Shown: piece after piece, positions 48,601 to 61,581 of the stretch | Layout: every line of letters begins with the position of its first letter | How positions within the stretch are numbered: the first letter of the stretch is position 1 | NCBI GenBank assembly: GCA_016801885.1 | Contig: CM028889.1 | Span: 19,350,001-19,414,000, forward strand | Direction: 5' to 3' | Source of the DNA: Toxotes chatareus | Lineage: Eukaryota; Chordata; Actinopteri; Toxotidae | Length of the DNA: 64,000 bases | The notes under the pieces: model-generated | Seen by the model: the letters and a program-made list of their open reading frames with translations, nothing else | Told to the model about the DNA's origin: nothing | The model's database searches: none | Made by a program: the position numbers and the translations under genes

Positions 48601-51600
48601 AGCAGAACACGGGTGTGAGCTGTGGATTGTCTTGGCTTGCGGTGACAGCTGGAGAGGACAAACCCCCACACAATGTCTTTATACCGGCAACCCCAGCACC
48701 CAGTCCCATCCACCCCCACCACCCTCCCACTGCTGTTTCTCTGAGCTCCACACACTCAGCAGCTGAATGCACTGCGAGCCTCCCCTCCCTCTTTCTTTCT
48801 ACATCATATTACATTACACTGTCATTAGCCCCTCCATGCTCGGCCACCTCAGTAGGGTTTGCCATGACTCTACAGCTACTATTTATAGTTTTCTTTTTTC
48901 AGTCACCATTGAAACTGATCATCTTGATTGTGATGTTCATCTAGCTTCTGCTTGTTGACACCAGAGCTGTAAAACATAGGTCTCTGTGAAGAAAAGCCCT
49001 CAGAATGTGTGTTCTGCAGCATTGTACAGACTTGAATTCGGTTAACCCCAGGAGACCAGCAGGATAATTTTTAGCAAATGTGTGTGTGGATCTAATACAC
49101 ACTGCAGGTTTTCTTGAAGCAAACAAAACCACTAGTGCAGCAGCCCAGATATGATTAAAGGAATCACCCTTTAGTTTCCAAGTATATTTTGAGCCAGTAA
49201 ATCTCTGTGGGCCTAATCGGTGAAAACGGTTCTCTGAAACGGTGAACAGTTCAGAGAGAAGTTGTCATGACTTGTCTGTTGGCAAGGGAGAAGTGTTGAT
49301 AAACCGTCTGCCTCTCACATTTCTATTATGTGTCTTCTGTCACTCTCAGGCTCGGATCAAGTTCCCCGTCGACTACCCGTACTCTCCACCTGCTTTCCGC
49401 TTCCTCACCAAAATGTGGCACCCCAACATTTATGAGGTAACCCTGACTGGTGTAAATGCTGATTGTAACTTGCAATAGCTTCTCATGGCCTTTGTTAACA
49501 GACCCGTGAGCTACTGCTTATATAAGTAGGATATATATGAATGTAAGACTGAAAATAGGAGAAACAGTAGATCCTTGTCATGTGATTTAAGGTCAAGGTT
49601 TAATTATTATAATTTTTTTAATAAAGATTGACCAAACCTAATATTTTAATCTTGGATCTAAGTAGTAATAATTAAAATATTACCTCAACATGATGGTGTT
49701 GGTTCTCTTGCTTCCCTAGAATGGGGATGTGTGTATCTCTATCCTGCACCCACCAGTGGACGACCCACAGAGTGGTGAGCTGCCGTCAGAGAGGTGGAAC
49801 CCCACACAGAACGTCAGGTACACAACATAACACTCTTTACCCCATTCTAGGTTGTTTTGTTAAAGAGCAGTGTGCAAAACCATCAGAGTTACTTTGTCCA
49901 GTGTCTTACAGCTGCCTCCTTAAATATAATTATTTGAATTATCTGTCATTTCTAACAAATTGACAGAAGTAAGCATTACTAGACATATGGTCTAGACCGT
50001 AACGATCTGGACAATTACGCATTTTTCAATTCAATTCAATTTGAAATACAGTGAAATACATCAAAGTACCAAGTCTCAGCTTTAATTTGAGTAGACTTGC
50101 ATCAATATAGAAAGAACTGTGCTGTAAATATAGCCCTTTTAATATAGTTTGGACTTCCAAGCCTTTTTCATACCTTACCATGAGGCTTTAGACTTATTTC
50201 ATACATTCCTTGCAGGATTTTGATTGATGCATTTTTCCTGCCTTCCAGGCAGCCATGTTTTGCCTGGAATCATCATGTTGTGTTATGACAGTCAAAGACT
50301 TGCAAAGACTTGACGTTTCCATAGTTTACTTTTGGGTTTTGTCAAATATATGTGTCTGTGCTAATGTAGCTGATAGCACCAGCTGCTGTGGCTGTGCACT
50401 GTAGCTGATTCAGTCCAGAGTTCACCATTTAAAATTAAAGCCTTTGAAGAGAGACAAACTTCTAGATCATGGTTGATAAAACTGCTACTACGATCATTTT
50501 GGACTGATTATTTTGTCAGTCGCACACAAAAGGATCTAGGAGCAACAGTGCTAATAAGCTAAAAGTCTGCAAGCTTTGGCCTCCTGTTCATGGATGTAAC
50601 ATAAAGGCAGTTATTCGAGATCTTCCCTCAACTGCCTACCAGCTTGCTGCAGTGTAAATGCCTCAACCAGCCAAGCGTGGTGTGTAATTGATAACCCTTT
50701 ATTTCAGATATTTACTTGACACCTTCATTCAACCCCTGCAGCTTCTCCATTCTCTTTCTTTCGCTCTCTCTCCTTAGCTTTTCCTCTTATGCATTATGTT
50801 CATACACAGACTCTTGCAGTTGAATAGAGGTGTATAACACAATAATGGGTCCTTTGTTGCCCCCGAGCTGATGATCAAAACAACAACAGAAACAAAACCA
50901 GTCCCACATTTTGGCACCAGGGAAAGGGAAAATGAGTGAGCTGGTGGGAGATCACATATATGAAAACAGTTTTAGGGACAAGGTGTACTGTAAAACCCAA
51001 GCTTTTTACTGCCCTCATATGGTTAAAACTAGGCGATTTACCCAAGCATAAATAATGAATGTATTGTCTGTTAATATCTCTAAAAATCAACAGATGACAG
51101 CAAAGACAAATGGACATTTTTCTTGTCTGACTGTAACATTCATATCTTACCCTCCCCCTCTCTGTCTTGCTTTATCCATATGTCCTTTCTTTCCATCTCT
51201 GTGCACGTCCTTGTCCTGCATTCTCAACGTCTGCTATCTCATCTTACCTCCATCTTTGCTTCCCACCCCCCTCTTCCTCTGTTTCTGCCTTTCCTCCCCC
51301 TGTACTGCTCTCTTGTATTTTAATCTCTCTCTCTTCACTTTCCCTCGTCTGCTGACGTCTCCGCTCAGGACCATCCTGCTCAGCGTGATCTCTCTGCTGA
51401 ACGAGCCCAACACCTTCTCCCCAGCCAACGTGGACGCATCAGTTATGTACCGCAAGTGGAGGGACAGCAAGGGGAAGGACAGAGAATACATCGAGATCAT
51501 CAGGTACCAAGAGGACAGGCAGCACTCTTCTCTTCACACTTCAGAGAGTTTTTCAGTGTAGCAGGTACAGAGAGTACCAGCAGTGAAGCTCTCTGTGGCC

Positions 51601-51872
51601 TCGTCTGACTGTTCTTTTCTTTTTTCTGTCCTATCTTTCCTTTTCACAGGAAGCAGGTGGTGGCTACCAAAGCTGACGCAGAGCGGGACGGTGTCAAGGT
51701 TCCTGTCACGTTGGACGAATACTGCGTCCGCACCCAAGTCCCGCCCACGGATGACGGCTCCAACCTCTTATATGATGACTACTACGACGACGAGGAGCTG
51801 GAGGACGACGACGAGGACGACAACGAGGACTGTTGCTATGATGAGGACGACTCGGGCACCGAGGACTCCTGA
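40837..51872 (+). CDS. cdc34: CDC34 ubiquitin-conjugating enzyme E2 (R1 type)
   Basis: E2 enzyme that passes ubiquitin to substrates of SCF-type E3 ligases, for example in cell-cycle inhibitor turnover. Coding exons: 40837-41019, 49350-49436, 49720-49817, 51369-51503, 51650-51872. All phases fit, giving 241 residues (human 236). The UBC fold spans about residues 8-175. The active site is the Cys in NGDVCISILHPPVDDPQSG, and the extended acidic loop characteristic of the Cdc34/UBE2R group follows it. The C-terminal tail is strongly acidic (YDDYYDDEELEDDDEDDNED) and ends DDSGTEDS, as in CDC34. PPAFRF and the ending favour CDC34 over UBE2R2, as does the 19p13.3 gene neighbourhood. Frame-open sequence exists upstream of 40837 but has no ATG, so this start is chosen. 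Confidence 0.96.
41020..49349 (+). other. cdc34 intron 1
   Basis: An 8.3-kb intron, the largest in the gene. It holds a GT microsatellite at 45637-45673 and many short T-runs. Around 44755-44830 two TAATTA-type words lie close together in otherwise complex sequence, which could be a regulatory element, but nothing proves this. No coding exon or RNA gene was recognised. Confidence 0.5.
45637..45673. repeat. (GT)n microsatellite in cdc34 intron 1
   Basis: About 18 GT units. Confidence 0.95.
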
Positions 51873-54665
51873 CCTCGTCTCCCCGTGATATCACCCCTCC
51901 CCCCGTCCCTGCCCCATCCCTGTCCCCCACACCACTAGCATACACACACACACATCCCTCTTCTGTCATGGACTGAACTTTAATTCCCTGTCCCCCTTCT
52001 TCTTCCCCTGAACCCCCTCCATCGTCCTCACTTAGCGCAGACCCCCCTGTCCACCTTCTGTCACGTGTGCAGTCACAGAATGCACACTAAACCCTGATGC
52101 ATTGAAGAAAAGAAAGCTACAGAGTTGTTTTTGTTGGTTTCTTACATGTTTTCTTTTATTCTTTCTTTTTTTTTGTCTGAGTAGAGGTTACACACGTTAC
52201 ATACACAGCAGGAAAACATACAGTAACAGTAATAACAGTACTTCCTCATCTGCTTCTGCTTGTCTGAACTGGTAACTGGTTTAGATTTTAGCTCCAAGAC
52301 CGATTTCTTCCTCTGGCTTTGAGAGGAACAAAGCCAACTTGTTTTGTTCTTTAATTAAGCCAAGGAATGGTCACACCTTTTCTTGACATTATCATCAGCA
52401 GCAGGGAGGAATGTAATGTCACCGGTCAGATCAGAGTAAAACAAGCAGAGAGCATTTGCAAAGGAAGCTAATTTAGAAAAATTATACAGTGTGTGTGTGT
52501 GTGTGTGTGTTTTGAAAGGCTGAGTCACGTCCGCCCCTGAGCCATGTATGTGACCTCCAGTTACCAGGCTGTTCGAAGCCCTGCCATGCTTCACCTCTGA
52601 CATTTTAGGGCCCCAGGGCTTGTGCTGCTCTGAACAGGGAAGCTGTTGACACTCCCTTGTGCCTTCCCTCACTCCTTGATACCACAGATCTGAATGACTT
52701 GTGGGACAGACCAGTCAAAGCAAAAACCCCCTAGCAACCAAGGCAAACAAAGGTGGCAGAGGGGAGATATTCAGGCTCACAAGGTCTCAGGTGGGGATAA
52801 CTGTGCACACAGCGCCCTCCTCCTGAGGGAACAAGTTATCTATAGCATCACCTGTCAGATGTGAGTGAGAAAGGTAAGATCCAACAGCTGAACTAAAGAG
52901 TGGAATGTAGATCAGGATCCCACAGACGTCCTTTACTGACTGCCACGCAGCCTTCATTACACAAGCACGTGCTACTAGTGCCCTGGATGCATTAACAAAC
53001 AGCTAGCTGAGCCTGCTGCTGCTCATGAAATCCAATGTACTGTATTAAAAAAAAAAAACCTATGCAGTCAGTGCTTGAACTCACTTATTATGCAGTGCTT
53101 TAAAAGTGGCAGTGAAGCTGAGCCTTTCAACAGTCTGACCTTAACTCCAGCTGGAGTTTTACAAGCCAGCTATGCACCTGTTAGGACTTTGGACTGACGG
53201 TGTGCTTGGTTAGAGATGGACAAGTGTAGCTGTATCTGCTTTTATGTTTGTCAGTGGTTTGTTGATCTAAACCAGAGTAGCACAAGTCTCCACAGCAGAA
53301 GAAGCAACAGAGAGTTTGTACTAATTTGCCTTCACAGAGCACACCCCCCCCCCCTTGTGGTGGCTATGTGTACAGGCAGTGTTCTTTCCCCTCCTGCTCT
53401 GGGCCACATCCATCTTGACTCATGTGAATAAATGACCCTTGTTACCTGCGAGGAGATCATGTGGCAGTGTGAGTGATTCAGAAGAATGAAATGGCCTGAT
53501 GGGGGTTTTGTTTTCAGTCTGTTCTGTCAGAAACCCTCTTTGTAGCTGCCAGGAGTGCTCTGTTGCACACTCGAAGACACATTACCACCATCCAGCAGTA
53601 TTTCCAATGAAATTCTCAACATTGCTGTAAACATGTTTCCGTTGTGTGTGTGTGTGTGCGCGCGTGTGTGTGCGTGTGAATATTCACCGATCGTTTTATA
53701 AGATGTGCCGAGAAGGTATGGAGAAGAAGCGCAGAAATGGGAAGGCAAGAGGATAGGGTTGATCTTTGAGCATGAACAGGAGAATGTGGTTCTTCACTAG
53801 CATGCTGTTAATGACGTGTTTGTGGTTTTAGATCTGCTATAAGGGTTGGAATCGTGTCCAGGGACAAAGGTTCTCAATTTTATCTGTGGCATTGTGAATG
53901 GGCTGAGGGTTGTCCGTTAATTTTGGGCTTCTTTAACTGTTTATGATGTAACTTTTTTTTTAAATTTCCAAATTGTGGTGTGAGCTGCAATGTTTTCTGT
54001 CTTATATGTATTAAGTGCTAAGAATATTGACCTGATTGTTTAAAAACCCAGGATTGTTCATGCAAGAGCGAATAAATGTACCAACCGATTACACTATAAT
54101 CAAACAACAGAAAAGTTGAACTGAACCAAATTGACACAGCACACCTTACAGTAATTCTTTCCAGCCTTTCTCAGCCCTGAATGCTCAGAAAATAGTTATC
54201 AATACTCAGTAATTGACTGATGTTTGCTACACAGCCTATGAATGATTCTCCCCCCTCAGTTTTGATGTTTTAGGGTGAATGGGATTTCTTTTTTTTTTTT
54301 TTTTTTTTTTTTTGTCAAACCACTGTTTTATCATCCTGCCCCCCTCCACCTCCCCAGTTCTCTGAGCTCTGATTGGTGGCAGCATCACTGAGGGGAAAAA
54401 AAAACCCAGCAGTTAATTACAGAAAACAACAAGAACCTCAGGAAAAAAAAAACCAACAAACAACCATCCTTCCCCAGCTGAGTGATCCTGACCCCGGGGA
54501 GTCTCACTTTTTGGCTTCAAAGGACTGTTTACAATCCCTTGATATGCACATGTGGATATTTTGACGATCACTTGATGTTTTTTTTCTTGTTTATATTTTC
54601 TTTTTTCTTATGGTTTGTAAATCTATTTAAAATCTGAAATAAAGATCTTTATTAGATATTGGCTG
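51873..54665 (+). other. cdc34 3' UTR
   Basis: About 2.8 kb of non-coding sequence from the TGA at 51870-51872 to the AATAAA at 54638-54643, which is followed by T-rich sequence. It holds GT microsatellites at about 52491-52510 and 53644-53678, a C-run near 53343 and a 25-base T-run at 54289-54313. Earlier poly(A) sites are possible. Confidence 0.55.
54638..54643 (+). terminator. cdc34: Candidate cdc34 polyadenylation signal
   Basis: AATAAA in the context tctgaaataaagatctttattag, the strongest signal at the end of this non-coding stretch. Confidence 0.55.
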
Positions 54666-56625
54666 ACTTTTATTGAAGGGTGGGCTTTAATTGGCTGTTT
54701 GAGAGATTTAAAGGTCTCACTGGTTTCTCCCTTCTCTGTGTTCTCTCATAGACACTGAAAAGGCTTGAGTGACTGAAATGTGAGTGAAACTCAGGGCTAC
54801 CTCTGAGAGGTAAGACTCGTGTCCTTCCTTTTCACTTTCACTTGATGGTTTTTAGAAACCATTTTAGAGGAGTTAAAGTGTGAGGAAAGTGCATGATGAG
54901 ATGTGTACCCAGCAGTCACCCTGCTAAACTCAGAGGGTGGTGGAGACTTTAAAGGATTTCCTGATACTTTCCATGTTTTGTCTGTTGAAAGTGGGAATTT
55001 AAGAAATGCCGTCTCTAAAATGGCCGTGGTTTCTTTTTCTTGCTTCGTTCTCCCTCCTTGACTGTTGCTAATCTAAAGTCTTGGAAGAAACTACACGGTA
55101 AGACATTTCTGTGTGTTTTTGTGCGGGCTGCTGTTAATTTCACCCTGCTTTGCATGAAATAAATTCAAGTCACTATTTTTTCCTTTGCCTTTTCCTTTCT
55201 GACATGTAGAGGAAAAGATCAAAAATAGTGTGTGGTGTAATGCATTACTGTACGTGCAGGTGTGCCATGCAAATCAGATTGCCAGGAAAGGCGCTAAAAT
55301 ATGAAAATTTAAAAGCTTTCCAACTGGTGCTGAAATTTTTAATCCGTTACTTGAGTTTCTTCAATGTTTCTTATCATTGTAAATCAAATATATTTGAGTT
55401 TTAGGTGAGACAGATGAAAAATATCACCTTGGACTCTGGGAACTTGTTATGGGCATTTTTAATGATTTCATTTTAACAGACCAAACTATAAATAAATGAC
55501 GAGTCCTATAGTTATGTTTGGTTATACTTACAAGCAACATTTGCCTGAAAGCAGCTCTAGTCAGCTTAAAACAGTCTAAAACAAAGCATAGTTACAGCTC
55601 TCTGGTACTGTGAAAAGCAAAAAATAATTAATTAAAAGAAAAAAGAAAACTGCAATTGACTGCATACCAGTACATGACAAATCATACTGGTGAGGGAGCG
55701 TATGAAATACTTGATCCTCTTGTGCTTCATGCTGAGAAGAATTTCACACATTTCTTACACCTTTCCTGATGTAACTGCCTCATATTTGCCTGTCTTCAGT
55801 TTCAGTTCCCTTCTTGCCTGTGAAGTTTTCTGCTGCCTCCTTTTTTTCTTTTTTCTTTTCTTTTTTTTTTTGGAGAAACTAATCAGAAACAAGTCACGTG
55901 CAAGGAAACAGACTATAATCCAACAAACATTAAAAGTTGCTGTTGAACTGAAAGCTTCAAAGCTGCTGTCTGAGTGAGACATTTCCTGTGTCTGTGCAGC
56001 TTCACTGGAGACAGAAAGGGATGTTTTGTTGCACGTACAGACAGGAAGATGGTTTTATTCTGTCAGTAGATCCTGCTTATTGGACAACACAGCCATTTTT
56101 AAGAAAGTAATAAAGGTTCCTGTCACTGTATCTTTCCTTACAGATGCTTTAGGGGATGCACACGATCCTTACAAGAAAACTGAGGTAAGACTGTTTGTTC
56201 ACCAGAGTGCAATATGTTTTTCTTAATGGAGACAAATGAGCTCATATTAACTGCTTTCAGGGGAAGGCCTTTATATGTTTTTTTCTTCAGCTCAAACAGA
56301 TAAAATCCTTTATTTTATGTAAAGCAACTGGTGCATTACAGCACTCTTTTTGACATGGGCCATTGTTTGCACTAACAGTCCCACATTCCGTGACAGCTTT
56401 TAGGTCCTTTTGAACACATTTTCCCACAAGCCTGCACTGGTTTTCTGTCCTAGTCTGGTGTGCTGTGTTCAAACTGTGTGAGCAGTGTGAGCGATGAGAT
56501 CTGTACCCTGCAGTCACCCTTTATACACAGGATGGTGGAAACTCAATAGGGTTTCCTGATGCTCTCCTTATATGAACACTTACACCAAACTACATACATT
56601 TTTTTGTAAGAATTCATTTTGTGAG

Positions 56626-56823
56626 CCGCCCGGTTAGCTCAGTTGGTAGCGCAGGAGACTCAATCTCTCAGGGTTGTAGGTTTGAGCCCCACTCTGGATG
56701 ACACCACCTCCCATGGGTTCACCACCTGTGGGAGGTGCTGTAGGAGTTTGGTGCATTGTGGACTGGGTGGGAGTTGCCCCCGCGACCTGGGTCTGGACCC
56801 AGATAAGCGGCAGATGATGACAT
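56626..56823 (+). mobile_element. tRNA-derived SINE with target-site duplication
   Basis: The head resembles a tRNA-Lys gene: TTAGCTCAGTTGGTAGCGC forms an A box and GGTTTGAGCCCC a B box of the RNA polymerase III promoter. The anticodon arm is altered, so it is not a working tRNA. A non-tRNA body follows and ends ctggacccagataagcggca, a tail typical of fish SINEs. Flanks are a 14-base direct repeat with one mismatch: ATTCATTTTGTGAG (56612-56625) and ATTTATTTTGTGAG (56824-56837). The element is about 198 bp and non-autonomous. Confidence 0.85.
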
Positions 56824-59800
56824 ATTTATTTTGTGAGAGCATCACATGCCTCTAGGGGGCAGCAACAGCTTGTCTCTAGTTTCATTGGAGGTATTTGTCT
56901 GTAGTTTGAACCAACCTGAAGGACCACAAAGTCTCTGACAGGAGTTTCATTTTGTATTTTTTAGATTAATTTTGTTGCTGATGTTTTGTTGCACTTGTTT
57001 CTTTTGTGTTCTCAGTTCAAACTTGATGTGATTCTGCAGTCGACACCACCAGCTGAAGCCTGCAGTGTATCCAGGTCTTTACTCTCCAGTAGGGGGCAAT
57101 GCAACCCCCTTACATACACAGAAATAAGACAGTAATATGGGCTGTGTGTTTCACCTTCTCATATGAAAGTGCCAGAATATCTTCTGGTCATTTTCAGTTT
57201 TTTCATCACCTTCTGTGACTCTGTCAGTATGACTCACGCACTGTGCGTCCTTATATGCTCCTCCTTCACATCACTTATTTGGTTTATCTCCATGTTCTTT
57301 TTTTTTTTTCACCTATGGCTGGCTGTGATGTGGTTCTGGAAAATGAAAATCATCAGTCTGTGAGACACAGTAAAGGAAGTTTCACCTGACAAAAATGTAG
57401 ATCAGTATACTGTATGCCGGTGTTTCAGGCCAGCTCTGAGTGTAGTCCCTCTTTGCTCCAGTCGATTTTTTTTTTCTTACATCCTTTTACCCACACTCCC
57501 TGAAGCTCCTTGGTCATCCCATTAGTCTCCTCCCATAGATATATACCATCTTTGCTACAGAGTCCATCAAATTTGTTTCCTGTGGCTACAGGTCTGACCT
57601 TTTGCCCTGCGTGTGTCCAATCCAAATGCCAGTTCAGCAGACCAGAAAAAGCAAGACACTCAAATGGTCCTGGCATTTGCAGAATTGCTTCTCTCCCTCT
57701 GTGGTTTCTTTCCTACTTCGCACTGTGTTTTTGTCTGGAAAGGAAAACACTCTGCTTAAACTGCAGGTTATAAACCTGACTGCTGGATCAGAGCCAGGTG
57801 TCACAACCCGTGGCCCTCTCTCTGCGGTTTCACACTGCGACCGTGAGTCACATGTGCTACTGCGTCCCCCCTGCTCCAGCTGGTGGTTTGGCATCGATCT
57901 CCTCCAGGCTCCCAGTGACTGACTGAGTCAGAGACGCCGGTGACCCGTGGAAAGCTGCGCGGCCTGAGGAATGAGCGAACCGGGTGAACTGTAACAGACC
58001 GGAGAGGTAAAGATGTGAGATGAGAGGAGGAGAATAGAGAGTTGGTCAGTGGAGACGGGGAGAAAGGATGGATGGCAACAATAAGAGGCAGTGGGGTAAA
58101 AATGGACCCTGTGACGTGTTAGGCCTCTTCCTTTTTTTTCTTGCTTGACCACAATGAGTGACCTCATGTGCTAAGAGTCAACATGCACACACACACACAC
58201 ACATACATATATACTGTAAAAGGAACAAACCTGGAGACTAGACCTCCCACAGAGCTTTTGTGCAGCCACCGTAGAGTCTGACAGCCTCGTTGCTGCGTAG
58301 CAGCCCGAGCTCCTCCTTCCTGTCTTTCTAGGAGGCCAATCGGATGTCAGCAGGGAAGATGTTGCGCCACAGTGGTGAGACGCTCTCTGCACTGACTCCT
58401 GATTCTTTCAGCTGCCTTTTTTTCATACACCTGTAATGACCCCCCATCAGCCTGCGTGCAGGTACATCTGTCCATCCATATGACAGGAGGAGAACACAGC
58501 CACGGTGAATCACATCTGCATTATTCACGGTCACTTCTGTACTTCTGGGTTTGTTGTAGCTCCAGTGTTGCTCACACACTTCTGGCCAGACAGAGATGTA
58601 GGGTCCGGACCCCTTAATGAGAGCAGAACAGACGCATTAACCTTTTCTCAGGCTGTAGCCCGTCCTCGTCTCAACGCTGAAGATTCTCAGACGCCTATAT
58701 ATCGATCTCATTATTTTGTAAAGGAAGCTGTTAACAGTGTGAACCTGCAGTTGTTCGCAGAGTGGTATGACATTCAAACATTCCCCTGGAGATACTGTTT
58801 ACATTTTAATAAACTTTTTTGTTTGTTTGTTTTCCCATTTATGTTCGATTGGACGTTCTGTTGTATTCTATGGTGTTGAACTGATTAACATCGGTTAACA
58901 GGCAGGCGAATGATCAGTCGTTTTGAAAGTAATTTCATCATTTAAGACAATGTTTTTGAGAAAGAATGCCTAAACAGTCACTGGTTCCAGTTTCTTTTTG
59001 GCTTGTTTTTTGTGACTTCTTTTTTGGTTAATTTTTTTCCATGTAGTTTGGTGGTGAGCGAAGGGACATGACATTCAGGATTCTAAAGCACCGGTGCAGA
59101 GGATGTGCACCAAATATTTACATAAGTTTACATTGAAAGGAGACAAATTATGAAGAACGTCTCATACAGAGAGTCAGTAGTCACCACGGTTTTATGTCAC
59201 TTAATGGCTATGAAATTAATTTATCAAAAAAATACAATGACAACAAAAATAATTGTTTGTTCCACCCATAGTAAATATTTTTCCAGCTACGAAGCATCAA
59301 AACACGTTTTACTTGACAAGCAAGTAACGGGTCAAGCATGTATAGGGTGCTGAGTGAGTGTCTCTCTGCTGCTTCACATGACAGGCAGCAGTGGGTGAAG
59401 GTTCAAATGTGTCTCTGCAATCTATATGGTAAGTGACTCTTTTCATGGGCTGATTACATCAGACAATGAGCTCTGGGAGGAGCTCTGAAGGCAAGATGTG
59501 TAATTATCTCCACTCAGAGAATGGTGGAATAGCTGACATGGTGGACATACCATGCTGCAGCTGTCATCATGTGTGTCCCTCTTGCTGTAGGTTCAACTGT
59601 TATGTTGGGGGTTCACTTTCACCACCTGGTGAAGAATGTTATACAGCAAGTTCATCCTCCTCTGTGGATCCAGATTTCTAATGTGTGTGTCGCCGCACAA
59701 ACTCATGTGTAAACAGACATGGACACTCTTGCATGTGAATTGGTAAATTTTATATATTAATGCACCTTTGTTGAATGTTAAGACTAATGTTGCACAGATA

Positions 59801-60829
59801 TACTGTAACTCCCAAGTGGTACCTCTGCTTTACGTGTCTCAGAGCGTTGATCTTTCTGGGACTCAGCTACTACGACTTAAAGGCTCTGACAACATATAGT
59901 ATTCTTACTTGGGTAAGAATGATAAGAATTCTGTGCATAAATCAGGATTTAGCAGCATTTTAACATGAATCTAATGATAGTTGTGGAGCTGTTTAATAGG
60001 TTTGCCTGGCTGGTGTTTGTCACTTTTCATCAAATGACACCCACAGTCCTGATGAAGCAGGTTAGCGGAGTTTTTGTTAAATTCCTATAAGGATTTTTAG
60101 CCACAGTAGCCTCGTGGCTCCAGATGCAGTGATACTGGCTGGTCCACCGCTTTGAACCAAAATAAAATGTCAACTATTTAATGGATCACAGTGAAATTTT
60201 GTGCAGACATTCATTGTTTCCAGAGGATGGCTCACACTGATTTTGGTGATTCTAAGACTTTCCCTCATGAGCATGTTTTTAGCATGGCTATCTTTTTGTT
60301 TTCTAACTTTGTCTTTGAGTGTTGCTCTTGTAGTTACAAATATTTAATGAGGTGAAAATATACTTAGTGTTCATAGGCTTTAGAGGAGGCTGAAATTCGA
60401 ATAGAGTTTAAATCCAACAGCTCATTTACTGTAAACCTCTGCTTGTTTTCCTCTGCAAGCTCCCAATTAGCAGTAACAAGAAGGCCAACTCCATCTAGAA
60501 CAATCAAGCTCATCTAATTTTCAATCTCAGTGAGGCAGAGCTGGCAGAGATGGCACCGAGTATTGACTCTCACACTTGCTGAAATCTGTACATTTCTAAA
60601 TTCCTCCCTGTCAAAGCAGTGGCTGTTACTGATCTCTGATAAATCACAACCCCTCTCAGTCCACGGGTTACGTGGCACTTGACTCAAAACCAAGCAATCT
60701 GGACAAACAATGTGCTTTTTGTCCTGCAGATCAATGAAGTCAGTGGGGCCCTTCCTATTTTAGACAGACAAATGTATTTGTTGCCATAGCAAAGTTTCCA
60801 GGGTCGGTTTAAACCCAAAGACAGGCAGA

Positions 60830-60832
<3 letters not shown>

Positions 60833-60871
<39 letters not shown>
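60833..60871. repeat. (GA)n microsatellite
   Basis: About 19 GA units in the cdc34-c2cd4c intergenic region. Confidence 0.95.
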
Positions 60872-60875
<4 letters not shown>

Positions 60876-61407
60876 ACGAGATTTAAAAAAAGCTGCTGTA
60901 AATTGATTCAGACCACAAAGCACACAGGTGCGTGTTCTCCACATTGCATTGTCTACTCAGCTGCATGTGCTTTTCCTGGTCAAATAGGTACAGTCTTATT
61001 AGATGTAATGGGCAATGGTTTACTGACACACGGTACTTGGTGCTTTGTGTTGTGTGTGTGTGTGTTGTGTGTTTGGCTTCTCTGAACATGGCTTGAGGCG
61101 ACAAATAAAGTGAGAAGGTGCAAAGCAAAAAGAGTAACAAAAGAAAGTTAATATTCCGGAGAAAAGAAACCAGAAAAGTAGAGTAACTGTTATATCTTTA
61201 TTCTTGGATCCAGGTATTTGACAAGACAGCACTTGTTGCAGTGTTGAAAACAGCAGAAATATCCACCCAAACTACTTGATTTGCTCAGTATGGCGCAGCA
61301 GCTTATGCGGGATAAATCCACCTGTAAGATTCTTCTTCCTCTGATATGTCACCAGTGTGTTTCTAGCTGGTTCTGCTGGGAAACACGGAAACGCACAGTT
61401 TGATCTT

Positions 61408-61441
61408 ATTGGTCAGCCGCAGCCGTGCGCCGTCTATAAAA
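61408..61441 (+). promoter_or_regulatory. c2cd4c: c2cd4c core promoter (inverted CCAAT plus TATA box)
   Basis: ATTGG at 61408-61412 is an inverted CCAAT box, followed by TATAAAA at 61435-61441 in GC-rich sequence. Transcription would begin near 61465-61475. It is the only clear TATA promoter seen in the window. Confidence 0.75.
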
Positions 61442-61466
61442 CGCACGGCTGGAGCTCCGGAGCTGA

Positions 61467-61581
61467 GACCGTGTGAGGGCGCAGGGCAGCGCCGAGGAGC
61501 GCACGAGCTCATCCGAGGAGAAAACACCTGTTACTGGCGGAGTAAGCGGAGAAGGAGAAGTGCGTCGTTTTCCACAGTGAT
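61467..61581 (+). other. c2cd4c: c2cd4c non-coding first exon
   Basis: GC-rich stretch from the expected start point to a consensus donor, cagtgat|gtgagt. A pyrimidine-containing acceptor (tattaattgcag, AG at 62633-62634) lies 46 bases before the coding ATG at 62681. The intron is therefore about 1.05 kb and exon 1 carries only 5' UTR. The exact 5' end is inferred from the TATA box. Confidence 0.65.

Larger units (their letters stand above)
54666..61407. other. Intergenic region between cdc34 and c2cd4c
   Basis: About 6.7 kb without a recognisable gene. It contains a duplicated segment of about 92 bp (54880-54972 and 56476-56567), a SINE (56626-56823), two CTCF-like motifs (56849-56862 and 57086-57099), a short CA run (58188-58202) and a GA microsatellite (60833-60871). 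The small open frames look like chance. Confidence 0.55.

Noticed and set aside
55003..55068. Signal-peptide-like short frame starting MPSLKWPWFLFLASFSLL
   Set aside because: It stops after 21 codons and no downstream exon continuing a secreted protein could be recognised.
56630..56702. Functional tRNA-Lys gene
   Set aside because: A and B boxes are present but the anticodon arm is altered, the acceptor ends do not pair, and a SINE body plus target-site duplication follow.
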